From Kluyvera sichuanensis (GTDB lineage: Bacteria; Pseudomonadota; Gammaproteobacteria; Enterobacterales; Enterobacteriaceae): a stretch of 64,000 nt of DNA. The DNA is taken from the NCBI RefSeq assembly GCF_014218705.1, contig NZ_JABBJF010000013.1, positions 1-64,000 of the forward strand, read 5' to 3'. Of this stretch, positions 9,259-18,254 are shown one piece after another; position 1 is the first letter of the stretch, and each line of letters starts with the position of its first letter. Under the pieces are notes generated by a model. That model did not search any database, was not told the DNA's origin, and saw only the letters and a program-made list of their open reading frames with translations. The translations under genes were made by a program, and so were the position numbers.

Positions 9259-10299
9259 ATGAAAAAAAACCTCACGATCAAAGACATTGCCGAGCTGGCA
9301 AACGTCTCTATTGCCACCGTGTCCCGCGTGCTCAACAACAACAGTTGGGTATCCGACAAGACCCGCGCCAAAGTGCAGCAGGTCATCGACGAACACCAGT
9401 TCAGCCCCAATCTGATGGCGCGCAGCATGATTTCGCGCAAAAGCATGACGCTGGCCGTTGTCGTCTCGGACATCACCAACCCCTACTTCGCCACCCTGGT
9501 TGAGCAAATCGAAAAAGCCTGCCTGCAGGCCGGGTACAAAATCATCCTCTTCGATACCCAATCGGCAAACAAACGCTCCAGCTCCTCGCAGGTGATTGCC
9601 GAAGATCAGATCTTCAGCACCATCATCGATAGCCAGCTCGACGGCGTGATTATCCTCGGCGGCAACATCGACTATTTGAAAATCCCTGAGAGCTATCTTG
9701 AAGGGTTACAGAAGCTTATCGCCTCGCTGCCGGTACTGGTGGTTGGGCGCAAGCTGGCGCGCTACGACTACACCTGCCTCGAACGTGACCAGATCAACTG
9801 CGTGCAAATGGTCACCCGTCATCTGCTCGACAAAGGCTATCGCGAGATGGCGTTTATCGGCGGTTCATCCAACGTCTACATGACCGGGCAGCGCGTCAAC
9901 GCCTTCCTGAACACGCTCAATGCCGCCGGTATTGCCAGCGACAGCGCGGTGATTATCGAAACCAACTTCTACCCGGAGCATGGCTATGAGGCCGCGCTAC
10001 GGCTGATTAAATCTGAACGTCCCCTGCCTCAGGCGATTCTGGCGATTAACGATCGCGTCGCCATGGGCGCGATGCGGGCGCTGAAAGATCACGGCCTGTC
10101 CGTTCCCGACGACGTGGCCATTGCCAGCTGCGAGTATTTCCCCGGCAGTGAATATTTCATTCCGCGCATTACCACCGTTAACCATAAAAATGACGAGATT
10201 GGTCAACAGGTTATCCGCCAGATGATGACCCTGCTGCAGGATATGCTGCCAGAAGCCCACACCATCACGCCGGTGCTGGTCGCCGGTGAATCCGCGTAG
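9259..10299 (+). CDS. LacI-family transcriptional regulator of the sugar locus
   Basis: The 346-aa protein has an N-terminal LacI helix-turn-helix (TIKDIAELANVSIATVSRVL, residues 6-25), a hinge helix with SPNLMARSM, and a periplasmic-binding-protein-like ligand domain with VVVSDITNPYF. It is probably a sugar-responsive repressor of the genes to its right. A perfect 18-bp palindrome of LacI-operator type lies 103 bp past its stop codon, in the promoter of the SIS/PTS genes. No operator was found before the gene itself. I do not recognise a specific named orthologue, and the effector is unknown. Confidence 0.9.
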   Translation: MKKNLTIKDIAELANVSIATVSRVLNNNSWVSDKTRAKVQQVIDEHQFSPNLMARSMISRKSMTLAVVVSDITNPYFATLVEQIEKACLQAGYKIILFDTQSANKRSSSSQVIAEDQIFSTIIDSQLDGVIILGGNIDYLKIPESYLEGLQKLIASLPVLVVGRKLARYDYTCLERDQINCVQMVTRHLLDKGYREMAFIGGSSNVYMTGQRVNAFLNTLNAAGIASDSAVIIETNFYPEHGYEAALRLIKSERPLPQAILAINDRVAMGAMRALKDHGLSVPDDVAIASCEYFPGSEYFIPRITTVNHKNDEIGQQVIRQMMTLLQDMLPEAHTITPVLVAGESA

Positions 10300-10338
10300 T
10301 TCCCCGGCTGGCCTGCGGGCCAGCTGAACACTAAATAT

Positions 10339-10354
10339 TCAGATCCGCATCACA
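10339..10354 (+). promoter_or_regulatory. Possible CRP site upstream of the SIS-PTS promoter
   Basis: TCAGA-N6-TCACA matches the CRP consensus TGTGA-N6-TCACA in 8 of 10 fixed bases, with a perfect right half. Its centre is about 58-60 bp before the expected transcription start, a class I distance. The left half is weak, so this is tentative. Confidence 0.35.
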
Positions 10355-10371
10355 AATCAACATACGTAAAA

Positions 10372-10398
10372 TTGACGATACATTTTCTCTCATAATAT
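10372..10398 (+). promoter_or_regulatory. Promoter of the SIS-PTS genes
   Basis: TTGACG (10372-10377) resembles a -35 box. The AT-rich TAATAT at 10393-10398 is a plausible -10 box at a somewhat short spacing of 15 bp. The LacI-type palindrome begins four bases downstream, so bound repressor would cover the start site. Confidence 0.5.
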
Positions 10399-10401
10399 TT
10401 T

Positions 10402-10419
10402 ACTGAAAACGTTTTCAGT
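10402..10419. promoter_or_regulatory. LacI-family operator (perfect palindrome)
   Basis: ACTGAAAACGTTTTCAGT is an exact 18-bp palindrome with the central CG typical of LacI/GalR operators. It overlaps the predicted start point of the SIS-PTS transcript, directly downstream of the LacI-family gene. That this regulator binds here is an inference from position and symmetry. Confidence 0.75.
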
Positions 10420-10440
10420 TTTCAGTCAAGAGAGGCCGCA

Positions 10441-11511
10441 ATGAAACCCACCATGATGACCTATATCCACGAAGAGCAGGCGACGCTTGCCCATATCCTG
10501 GATAACTACCCGCACAACGTTCCGGCCATTACCGATGCTCGCGAGTGGCTGGTGCTGGCAACCGGCTCCAGCGCAAACGCGGCGGTCAGTGCAAAATACT
10601 ATGTGGAAAGCCTCTCCGCGGTTCGTCTGACCATCGCAGAACCGTTCCACTATCAGCATTTTGAAAAACATAACCCGGCGATTGGCACGGTTGTCGCCGT
10701 CTCACAAAGCGGTGAAAGCACCTCAACGCTGCACGCGCTGGAAACGCTGAAAAAGCAGTACGCCGTGCAAACCGTCGGCCTGACCAGCAAGCCCCATAGC
10801 GAGCTGGCAAAAACGGCAGACCGCTTTGTCCTGCTTGATATCGGTGAAGAACGCGTGGGCTACGTGACCAAAGGCTACGTGGCCACCATCCTGACGCTGA
10901 TGCTGCTGGGGCTGCGCCACGCTCGCGCCGTTGACGCTATCGACGACGCGCGTGAGCAGCAGGAGCTGGCGATGCTGCGCGAGGCGGTCAACGCTATCCC
11001 ATCAATCATTGATGCGACCGAAACGTTCTTTACCCGCTGGCAGCCAGAGCTGACTGCCTCCCCGCGCTTCACCAGCATTGGCTACGGCCCGGCGGTCGGC
11101 GTGTGCATGGAGATGGCGACCAAATTTACCGAAACGGTGCGCGTCCCTTCTCAGGGAATTGAGATGGAAGTCTTTATGCATGGCCCGTACTTCGAGATTA
11201 ATCCACAGCACCGCCTGTTCTTCCTCGACGTGCCGAGCGTGGCCCGCGAGCGCCTGGTGCTGCTGCGCCAGTATGAACAGCGTCATACCGACTACGTCTA
11301 TACCGTCACCCCGCAGGCAAGCGATGACCCGCATACCCTGGCGCTCAACGTCGCGCTGCCGGAAACCGCACTGCCGCTGGTGATGGTGATTCCGTTCCAG
11401 ATCCTCGCGCATCACATCGCCGAGGCAAAAGGCAATAACCTGCCGCAGCGCATCTTCACCGACTTCGGCGTGGCGGTAAAAAGTAAAACCAAACCAGGCG
11501 ACTACGCCTAA
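10441..11511 (+). CDS. GlmS-like double-SIS sugar isomerase or deglycase
   Basis: The 356-aa protein has two SIS sugar-phosphate-binding domains (about 35-170 and 210-340) like the isomerase half of GlmS, without the glutaminase domain. SQSGEST near residue 90 is the phosphate-binding SIS loop. The stretch around MEVFMHGPYFEI corresponds to the GlmS region holding catalytic residues, and a lysine near the C-terminus (VAVKSKTK) aligns with the GlmS tail. Relatives include fructosamine/glucosamine-phosphate deglycases and AgaS-like isomerases. It is followed 40 bases later by a PTS EIIBC, so it probably acts on the phosphorylated product of that transporter. It is not MurQ-like. Start supported by GAGAGG five bases before the ATG. 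Confidence 0.8.
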   Translation: MKPTMMTYIHEEQATLAHILDNYPHNVPAITDAREWLVLATGSSANAAVSAKYYVESLSAVRLTIAEPFHYQHFEKHNPAIGTVVAVSQSGESTSTLHALETLKKQYAVQTVGLTSKPHSELAKTADRFVLLDIGEERVGYVTKGYVATILTLMLLGLRHARAVDAIDDAREQQELAMLREAVNAIPSIIDATETFFTRWQPELTASPRFTSIGYGPAVGVCMEMATKFTETVRVPSQGIEMEVFMHGPYFEINPQHRLFFLDVPSVARERLVLLRQYEQRHTDYVYTVTPQASDDPHTLALNVALPETALPLVMVIPFQILAHHIAEAKGNNLPQRIFTDFGVAVKSKTKPGDYA

Positions 11512-11551
11512 CAACAGCCTGTACCCTACCTACCGATAAAGGTGCCTCGTT

Positions 11552-12931
11552 ATGGCGACTCAATATTTAGCCGTTGCACAACAGATCCTGACCGCCGTAG
11601 GCGGTCAGGAGAATATCGAACACGCAAACCACTGCGCGACCCGCCTGCGTCTGAATCTGAAAGACGACTCACAGGTCGATGAGAAAAGCCTGTATGAGCT
11701 TTCCGAGGTCGTGAAGCTGGTCAATAACGGCAGTCAGTTCCAGATTGTGATCGGTCCTAAGGTGGAGAAGATCTTTGCGGCTCTGAGCGAGCTGATGCCC
11801 GGCGCGCAGGGTGCCGCCCCGGTGCATAAGCAGGAGCAAGAGCAAAAGGCGTCCGCATTTAACCGCCTGCTGAGCACGCTTTCAGCGATTTTTACCCCTT
11901 ACATCGGCGTCCTGGCAGGCGTTGGGGTGGTAAAAGGTCTGGTCGTGCTGCTGCAAACGCTGGAACTTATTTCGACCAAATCCTGGCTGTTCGTGGTCTT
12001 TAACGCCCTTTCCAGCGGCGTGTTCGTGATGCTACCGCTGTTTATTGCCGTCACCGCATCGGATAAGTTCAAAACCAACCGCTTCACCGCGCTGGCGCTA
12101 ACCGCTGCGATGGTCTTCCCGCTGACCGACGCCGCCACGCCGGACCACGTTGAGATCTTCAACCTCGCCTTCCCGCTGAAAATCTACGGCGGTGCGGTGA
12201 TCCCGGCGATTTTTGCGGTCTGGTTCCTCAGCTATGTCGAGCGCTGGTGTAAAAAGTGGGTGCCGGAAATCGCCGCGCTGGTGTTCGTGCCGTGCCTGTC
12301 GTTGATTATCAGTGGCTTCGTGGTCTTCACCGTGATTGGCCCCATTGCTGACTATGTCGGTATTGGTATCGCTAACAGCTACACCTGGCTCTATAACCTG
12401 AGTCCGATGCTGTCCGGTGCGCTACTGGCGGGAATTGGTCAGCTGTTTGTGGTCTTCGGCGTGCACTGGGGGATCATCCCGATTGCCCTGATTAACATGC
12501 AGGTTAACGGCTACGATACGGTGATGGCGATGTTTATGTCCGCAGTGATGGGGCAGTTCGGCGCAGCGTTTGGCGCTATCTTTATTGCCCGTAACCTCAA
12601 GGACAAGCAGCTGGCTATCTCCGCCTCTATCTCGGCCTTCTTCGGTATCACTGAACCGGCGCTGTACGGCGTGAACCTGAAGTACCGGATGCTGTTTATC
12701 TTCGGTTGTATCGGCGCGGCGCTGGGCGGGGCAATCACCGGGCTGCTGGAGGTCAAAACCTACAGCTTCCTGCCGGTGCTCAACGTCTTCGAGCTGGGGC
12801 TGTTTAGCGGGCCAGAGTCGAAAGCCATTTATGAAGTGTTTGCGATTATCGTCGCCTTTAGCGTCCCGATGATCCTCACTATCATCTACGGCAAAACCCG
12901 CGTGCTGGTTCCAGCCGCCGATCTTCGCTGA
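11552..12931 (+). CDS. PTS sugar transporter EIIBC (glucose/beta-glucoside superfamily)
   Basis: This inner-membrane permease should import and phosphorylate a sugar. The 459-aa protein has an N-terminal IIB domain with the phosphorylated Cys28 in NHCATRLRL, a polar linker rich in Gln and Glu (residues about 88-105), then a IIC domain of about ten membrane segments with the GITEP substrate-site motif near residue 365. There is no IIA domain, so it probably takes phosphate from a IIA elsewhere, such as Crr, as other IIBC proteins of this group do. The substrate cannot be read from sequence. It is paired with the SIS protein just upstream and has AAAGGTG as ribosome site. Confidence 0.88.
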   Translation: MATQYLAVAQQILTAVGGQENIEHANHCATRLRLNLKDDSQVDEKSLYELSEVVKLVNNGSQFQIVIGPKVEKIFAALSELMPGAQGAAPVHKQEQEQKASAFNRLLSTLSAIFTPYIGVLAGVGVVKGLVVLLQTLELISTKSWLFVVFNALSSGVFVMLPLFIAVTASDKFKTNRFTALALTAAMVFPLTDAATPDHVEIFNLAFPLKIYGGAVIPAIFAVWFLSYVERWCKKWVPEIAALVFVPCLSLIISGFVVFTVIGPIADYVGIGIANSYTWLYNLSPMLSGALLAGIGQLFVVFGVHWGIIPIALINMQVNGYDTVMAMFMSAVMGQFGAAFGAIFIARNLKDKQLAISASISAFFGITEPALYGVNLKYRMLFIFGCIGAALGGAITGLLEVKTYSFLPVLNVFELGLFSGPESKAIYEVFAIIVAFSVPMILTIIYGKTRVLVPAADLR

Positions 12932-12941
12932 TTATCCACAT

Positions 12942-12968
12942 GTGGTAGCGGCTGCAAACCGCTACCAC
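12942..12968 (+). terminator. Stem-loop after the PTS gene
   Basis: GTGGTAGCGG/CCGCTACCAC is a perfect 10-bp stem with a seven-base loop, eleven bases past the stop codon. No T run follows. It may protect the SIS-PTS mRNA 3' end or be a factor-assisted terminator separating it from the next pair of genes. Confidence 0.45.
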
Positions 12969-12972
12969 GGCC

Positions 12973-12988
12973 TGTTACCTGCTTCACA
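12973..12988 (+). promoter_or_regulatory. Probable CRP site upstream of the symporter-GH43 operon
   Basis: TGTTA-CCTGCT-TCACA matches the CRP consensus TGTGA-N6-TCACA at 9 of 10 fixed bases. A TATTAT at 13007-13012 could be the -10 box of a CRP-dependent promoter, putting the CRP site close to -40. A second -10 candidate, TATACT, is at 13072-13077. Catabolite control of a sugar operon would be expected, but the promoter assignment is inference. Confidence 0.5.
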
Positions 12989-13096
12989 CTTTCCCCATAG
13001 CAGCAATATTATCCATATCAACAACGTTATCCTGCTAAGCGTTTACCCATTCTGCGGCCAATAATCGTCTCTATACTCCCCATGAGAGACCTGGCG

Positions 13097-14506
13097 ATGA
13101 ACACAAGTAAACTGTCAGTAAAAGAGAAGATTGGCTATGGTATGGGCGACGCGGGATGCAACATCATCTTCGGCGCCATCATGTTGTTCGTTAACTACTT
13201 TTATACCGATATTTTTGGTTTAGCCCCGGCGCTGGTGGGCGTGTTGCTGCTGTCCATTCGCGTGATTGACGCGGTCACTGACCCCATCATGGGTGCCATG
13301 GCCGACCGCACTCGCAGTAAATATGGCCGCTTTCGTCCCTGGCTGCTGTGGATAGCCTTCCCCTATGCCCTCTTCAGCGTGCTGATGTTCACTACGCCGG
13401 AATGGAGCTATAGCAGCAAAGTTATCTATGCTTTTGTCACCTACTTCCTGCTTTCCATCACCTACACCGCGATCAACATTCCTTACTGCTCTCTGGGAAG
13501 CGTTATTACCAACGATCCGAAAGAGCGCGTGGCCTGCCAGTCCTATCGCTTTGTTCTGGTCGGCATCGCCACGCTGCTGCTGTCGCTGACCCTGCTGCCA
13601 ATGGCTGATTGGTTCGGCGGCGCGGATAAAGCCAAAGGCTACCAGATGGCAATGACCGTGCTGGCGTTTATCGGCATGTGCATGTTCCTGTTCTGCTTTG
13701 CCACCGTACGCGAACGCGTACGCCCTGCGGTGCAAACCAACGACGAACTGAAGCAGGATTTAAAAGACGTCTGGAAAAACGACCAGTGGGTACGAATTCT
13801 GCTGCTGACGCTGTGTAACGTCTGCCCCGGCTTTATCCGCATGGCGGCGACCATGTATTACGTCACCTGGGTTATGGGGGAAAGCACCCACTTCGCAACT
13901 ATTTTCATCAGCCTCGGCGTGGTCGGTATGATGATCGGCAGTATGCTGGCGAAAGTGTTGACCGACCGCTGGTGCAAACTGCAGGTCTTCTTCTGGACCA
14001 ACATTGCGCTAGCGATTTTCTCCGTGGCCTTCTATTTCTTCGACCCACACGCTACCACGCTGATTGTGGTGCTCTACTTCCTGTTGAACGTGCTGCACCA
14101 GATCCCTTCCCCGCTGCACTGGTCTCTGATGGCTGACGTGGATGACTACGGCGAATGGAAAACCGGTAAACGCATTACCGGCATCAGCTTCTCCGGTAAC
14201 CTGTTCTTCCTGAAAGTCGGCCTGGCAGTAGCAGGGGCAATGGTGGGTTTCCTGCTCTCCTGGTACGGCTACGATGCCGGCGCCAAAGCGCAAAGCGATA
14301 CCACTATCAACGGCATTATGCTGCTGTTCACCGTCATTCCGGGCGTAGGCTATCTGATTACCGCGGGCGTCGTCCGTCTGCTGAAAGTAGACCGTAGCCT
14401 GATGAAACAGATCCAGGAAGATCTGGAAAAGCGTCGCACCAACTACCGCGAGCTGAATGAATACCAGCAAGAGTTGCAATCCACTGAACACGCAAGGAAA
14501 GCCTGA
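13097..14506 (+). CDS. GPH-family sugar:cation symporter
   Basis: This inner-membrane protein belongs to the glycoside-pentoside-hexuronide symporters (MelB, XylP, YicJ/XynT type). The 469-aa product has about twelve hydrophobic segments, the conserved N-terminal GYGMGDAGCN, the VTDPIMGAMADRTRSKYGRFRPW loop between segments 2 and 3 (abbreviated here as DPIMG...GRFRPW) and the DVDDYGEWKTGKR motif in the second half. An upstream ATG at 13082 has no ribosome site; the one at 13097 follows GAGAG by seven bases. Its stop overlaps the GH43 start by one base, so it probably imports the oligosaccharide that the GH43 enzyme cuts. Confidence 0.88.
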   Translation: MNTSKLSVKEKIGYGMGDAGCNIIFGAIMLFVNYFYTDIFGLAPALVGVLLLSIRVIDAVTDPIMGAMADRTRSKYGRFRPWLLWIAFPYALFSVLMFTTPEWSYSSKVIYAFVTYFLLSITYTAINIPYCSLGSVITNDPKERVACQSYRFVLVGIATLLLSLTLLPMADWFGGADKAKGYQMAMTVLAFIGMCMFLFCFATVRERVRPAVQTNDELKQDLKDVWKNDQWVRILLLTLCNVCPGFIRMAATMYYVTWVMGESTHFATIFISLGVVGMMIGSMLAKVLTDRWCKLQVFFWTNIALAIFSVAFYFFDPHATTLIVVLYFLLNVLHQIPSPLHWSLMADVDDYGEWKTGKRITGISFSGNLFFLKVGLAVAGAMVGFLLSWYGYDAGAKAQSDTTINGIMLLFTVIPGVGYLITAGVVRLLKVDRSLMKQIQEDLEKRRTNYRELNEYQQELQSTEHARKA

Positions 14507-15456
14507 TGAAGAACTGGCCGAACCCCTTTATTGAACAACGCGCCGACCCGTTTATTCTGCATCACCAGGGGGCGTACTACTTTATCGCCTCGGTGCCAGA
14601 GTATGACCGGCTGGAGATCCGTCGCGCCAATAGCCTGGACGGCCTGAGAACCGCAGCGCCGGTTGTGGTCTGGCGTAAACCGGAAAGCGGCCCGATGAGC
14701 AATCTCATCTGGGCTCCCGAACTGCATGCTATCGACGGTAAATGGTACATCTACTTTGCGGCGGCCCACACACAGGCGCTGGATGCGCTGGGAATGTTCC
14801 AGCATCGTATGTTTGCACTGGAATGTCGCGATGCCGACCCGTTAACCGGCACGTGGGTAGAGAAAGGCCAGGTCAAAACGCCGTTCGATACCTTCTGTCT
14901 GGACGCCACCACCTTCCAGCATCAGGGAAAACGGTGGTATCTCTGGGCGCAGAAATCGCCGGATATTGCCGGTAACTCCAACCTGTATCTGGCCGAGCTG
15001 GAAAACCCGTGGACGATTAAGGGCGAGCCAGTGCTGCTCAGCAAACCGGAGTTCGACTGGGAGTGTCGAGGTTTTCTGGTCAATGAAGGGCCCGCCGTGG
15101 TGACGCACGCTAACCGTCTGTTTATCAGCTACTCCGCCAGCGCCACCGACGAAAACTACTGCATGGGGCTGCTGTGGATTGATAAAGACGCTGATATGAC
15201 GCAGCCCGCCAACTGGCACAAATCACCGCAGCCGGTGTTTACCACCAGCGATGAAAATCGTCAGTATGGGCCGGGGCATAACAGCTTTACGCAGACCCCT
15301 GAGGGCGAAGATGTGCTGGTCTATCACGCGAGGAACTACACGGAAATTGAAGGCGACCCGCTGTATGACCCGAATCGCCATACGCGCCTGAAAACGGTAC
15401 GCTGGAAGGAGGATGGCATGCCCGACTTCGGTATTCCACCGGAAGATACGTTGTAA
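14506..15456 (+). CDS. Glycoside hydrolase family 43 enzyme, probably arabinofuranosidase or exo-arabinanase
   Basis: The 316-aa protein is a single five-bladed propeller domain. The three GH43 acids are visible: base Asp14 in RADPFI, the helper Asp133 in CLDATTF, and the acid Glu194 in NEGPAVV. IWAPELH (69-74) is also typical. It has no signal peptide, so it acts in the cytoplasm on imported oligosaccharides. It lacks the extra C-terminal domain of XynB-type beta-xylosidases (about 540 aa), which favours an alpha-L-arabinofuranosidase or exo-1,5-arabinanase role, though xylosidase is not excluded. It is translationally coupled to the symporter and is followed by a terminator. Confidence 0.85.
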   Translation: MKNWPNPFIEQRADPFILHHQGAYYFIASVPEYDRLEIRRANSLDGLRTAAPVVVWRKPESGPMSNLIWAPELHAIDGKWYIYFAAAHTQALDALGMFQHRMFALECRDADPLTGTWVEKGQVKTPFDTFCLDATTFQHQGKRWYLWAQKSPDIAGNSNLYLAELENPWTIKGEPVLLSKPEFDWECRGFLVNEGPAVVTHANRLFISYSASATDENYCMGLLWIDKDADMTQPANWHKSPQPVFTTSDENRQYGPGHNSFTQTPEGEDVLVYHARNYTEIEGDPLYDPNRHTRLKTVRWKEDGMPDFGIPPEDTL

Positions 15457-15465
15457 ACCTATCCC

Positions 15466-15493
15466 GCCCGCAGCGACCTGCGGGCGTTTGTTT
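15466..15493 (+). terminator. Terminator after GH43
   Basis: GCCCGCAG/CTGCGGGC with a four-base loop is followed by GTTTGTTT. It lies nine bases past the GH43 stop codon and closes the accessory locus. Confidence 0.8.
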
Positions 15494-15528
15494 GTCGCCC
15501 GGACGAGACGTTCACGTCAACTCCGGGG
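15494..15528. repeat. Degenerate REP-like sequence
   Basis: GTCGCCCGGACGAG at the left and CTCCGGGG at the right resemble the arms of the REP units at 24163 and 56957, but the middle differs. It lies between convergent GH43 and ampE, a typical REP position. The match is partial. Confidence 0.35.
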
Positions 15529-15538
15529 AGGCGCTCAA

Positions 15539-16393
15539 CTACACCAACGTTCCATAAATCGTCAGCAGCGCCATCACTACCACTACCGCGTACGAGGTCT
15601 TCTTCGCCATCGACACCGCGGCTTTTGGCGTCGCCACCTTATCCACGTGCGGCTCACGAGCGAGCGAATACTGCGCCAGATGGGTCAGCACCTGATACTG
15701 CGAAGAGTGACGGTCGCCCAGTGACGCAAACCACGCCGGAAGCGCTTTCTCACCGTGTCCAACCAGCGCGTACACCACGCCGACCAGGCGTACTGGAACC
15801 CAATCCACCACGTGTAAAATCGCATCAATACCCGACTGCAGACGATGATGCGGCGTCTGGTAGCGCGCCAGCCAGGACTGCCAGGCGCGTAAAAACGCAT
15901 ACCCCATCAGCGCCACTGGCCCCCACGTACCGCCCACCACGAACCAGAACAGCGGCGCCAGATAGAAGCGGTAGTTAATCCACAGCAGCGCGTTTTGCAG
16001 CTCCCGCAGGAATTCGCGCTCATCGCAGCCCGCCGGTACGCCGTGGATCATCGTCAGCTCGCTGGCCATCGCCTCACGCGCATGGGCATCATCGCGGGAT
16101 GCCGCTTTAAGATAGGCATGATAATGCATACGCACGCGGCCCGCGCCGATACACAGCAGGCCTAGTAGGATCCAGAACAGCAGTTCCGGAACGTTAAACA
16201 GCAGCCCGTCCAGCGCACGCTGGATAATACCCACAATGACCATCGCCACGATGGTCATCACCAGCGTTGCCGCCATGGAATAGTGCTTCACTCGCCGGAA
16301 CAGCGTCTCGAGGCGGTGATCGAGCTGCCAGTGCTCGCCGAGCTTAAACAGTCGCTCCGCAAACAGAACCAGAAGCGTGGTAAACAGCGTCAT
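15539..16393 (-). CDS. ampE: Inner-membrane protein AmpE
   Basis: AmpE is a membrane protein linked to beta-lactamase regulation by its operon with ampD; its biochemical role is unclear. The 284-aa product equals the E. coli length. It shows four hydrophobic segments (near residues 40-60, 68-85, 140-165 and the C-terminal 20) with a cytoplasmic middle. The start lies nine bases after ampD. Confidence 0.95.
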   Translation of the reverse strand: MTLFTTLLVLFAERLFKLGEHWQLDHRLETLFRRVKHYSMAATLVMTIVAMVIVGIIQRALDGLLFNVPELLFWILLGLLCIGAGRVRMHYHAYLKAASRDDAHAREAMASELTMIHGVPAGCDEREFLRELQNALLWINYRFYLAPLFWFVVGGTWGPVALMGYAFLRAWQSWLARYQTPHHRLQSGIDAILHVVDWVPVRLVGVVYALVGHGEKALPAWFASLGDRHSSQYQVLTHLAQYSLAREPHVDKVATPKAAVSMAKKTSYAVVVVMALLTIYGTLV

Positions 16394-16402
16394 GTCATCT
16401 CC

Positions 16403-16951
16403 TTATTCGACGGGGGTGACCAGTGCACGAAAACGGGCCCAATCAAACGCTGGACCGGGGTCAGTTTTACGCACGGGCGCAATATCACAGTGGCCGGTCA
16501 TATTGTCGGCGATCGCGGGGTACTCGCGAATAAGCAACTGGGTTAACGCCGCCAGCTGCTGGTACTGCTCATCGGTATAGGCCAGCGTATCGGTGCCTTC
16601 AAGCTCAATGCCGATAGAAAAATCATTGCAGCGCTCACGGCCATGATAGGAGGAGACTCCGGCATGCCAGGCGCGTTTATCAAAAGGAACGTACTGCACA
16701 ATTTCGCCATCCCGGCGAATCAGGCAATGGGCAGAAACACGCAAATGGGCGATTTCCGCAAAGAACGGATCGGCATCGGGGTCGATCGTGCCGGTAAACA
16801 GCGCATCAATCCACGGACCGCCAAACTGGCCTGGCGGCAGACTAATATTATGCACAACCAATAGTGAAGGCGCTTCATCCTCCGGGCGACCATCATGGTG
16901 CGGAGACGGCACGTGCCGTACGCCCACCAGCCAGCCCTTATCTAACTGCAT
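16403..16951 (-). CDS. ampD: 1,6-anhydro-N-acetylmuramyl-L-alanine amidase AmpD
   Basis: This cytoplasmic zinc amidase removes the stem peptide from anhydromuropeptides during peptidoglycan recycling; its loss induces AmpC in species with AmpR. The 182-aa protein has the Amidase_2 fold with zinc ligands His34 (VVHNISLP) and His and Asp in TGHCDIAPVRKTDPG. It is the first gene of ampDE, and its promoter region abuts an ERIC element. No ampC or ampR is in this window. Confidence 0.97.
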   Translation of the reverse strand: MQLDKGWLVGVRHVPSPHHDGRPEDEAPSLLVVHNISLPPGQFGGPWIDALFTGTIDPDADPFFAEIAHLRVSAHCLIRRDGEIVQYVPFDKRAWHAGVSSYHGRERCNDFSIGIELEGTDTLAYTDEQYQQLAALTQLLIREYPAIADNMTGHCDIAPVRKTDPGPAFDWARFRALVTPVE

Positions 16952-16976
16952 TCAGGATCTCCTTGTATACGACCTT

Positions 16977-18068
<1,092 letters not shown>

Positions 18069-18079
18069 ATCATCACCCG

Positions 18080-18107
18080 ATGCCCTCCTGCGCGAGGGCA
18101 TTTTTTT
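18080..18107 (+). terminator. nadC terminator
   Basis: TGCCCTC/GAGGGCA with a six-base loop is followed by T7. It lies eleven bases past the nadC stop codon. Confidence 0.95.
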
Positions 18108-18128
18108 CGAACCTGATTCCCCTATCCC

Positions 18129-18151
18129 CTGCAACGCTGCAACGCTGCAAC
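18129..18151. repeat. 8-bp tandem repeat upstream of ppdD
   Basis: CTGCAACG occurs twice and is followed by a third copy, CTGCAAC, giving almost three units. It lies about 100 bp before the ppdD start, in what should be its promoter region. It is a short, slippage-prone repeat of unknown effect. Confidence 0.6.
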
Positions 18152-18254
18152 TGCTGTAAAAAATCTGGAAGGCCGTTTCCTGTCTGCGTTTTTGTCCCTC
18201 GCGATGCCGGTACCGCTCTGACACAGTGGCACCAGATTCAGCAAGGAGCAGATC

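Noticed and set aside
10441-11511. Reading the SIS-PTS pair as MurQ-MurP (N-acetylmuramic acid use)
   Set aside because: The SIS protein has the GlmS-type double SIS fold and a GlmS-like C-terminus. It lacks the MurQ N-terminal and GAGTSGR-type motifs.
13082-13096. An ATG five codons before the chosen start of the GPH symporter
   Set aside because: No ribosome site precedes it, while the ATG at 13097 has GAGAG at the right spacing.
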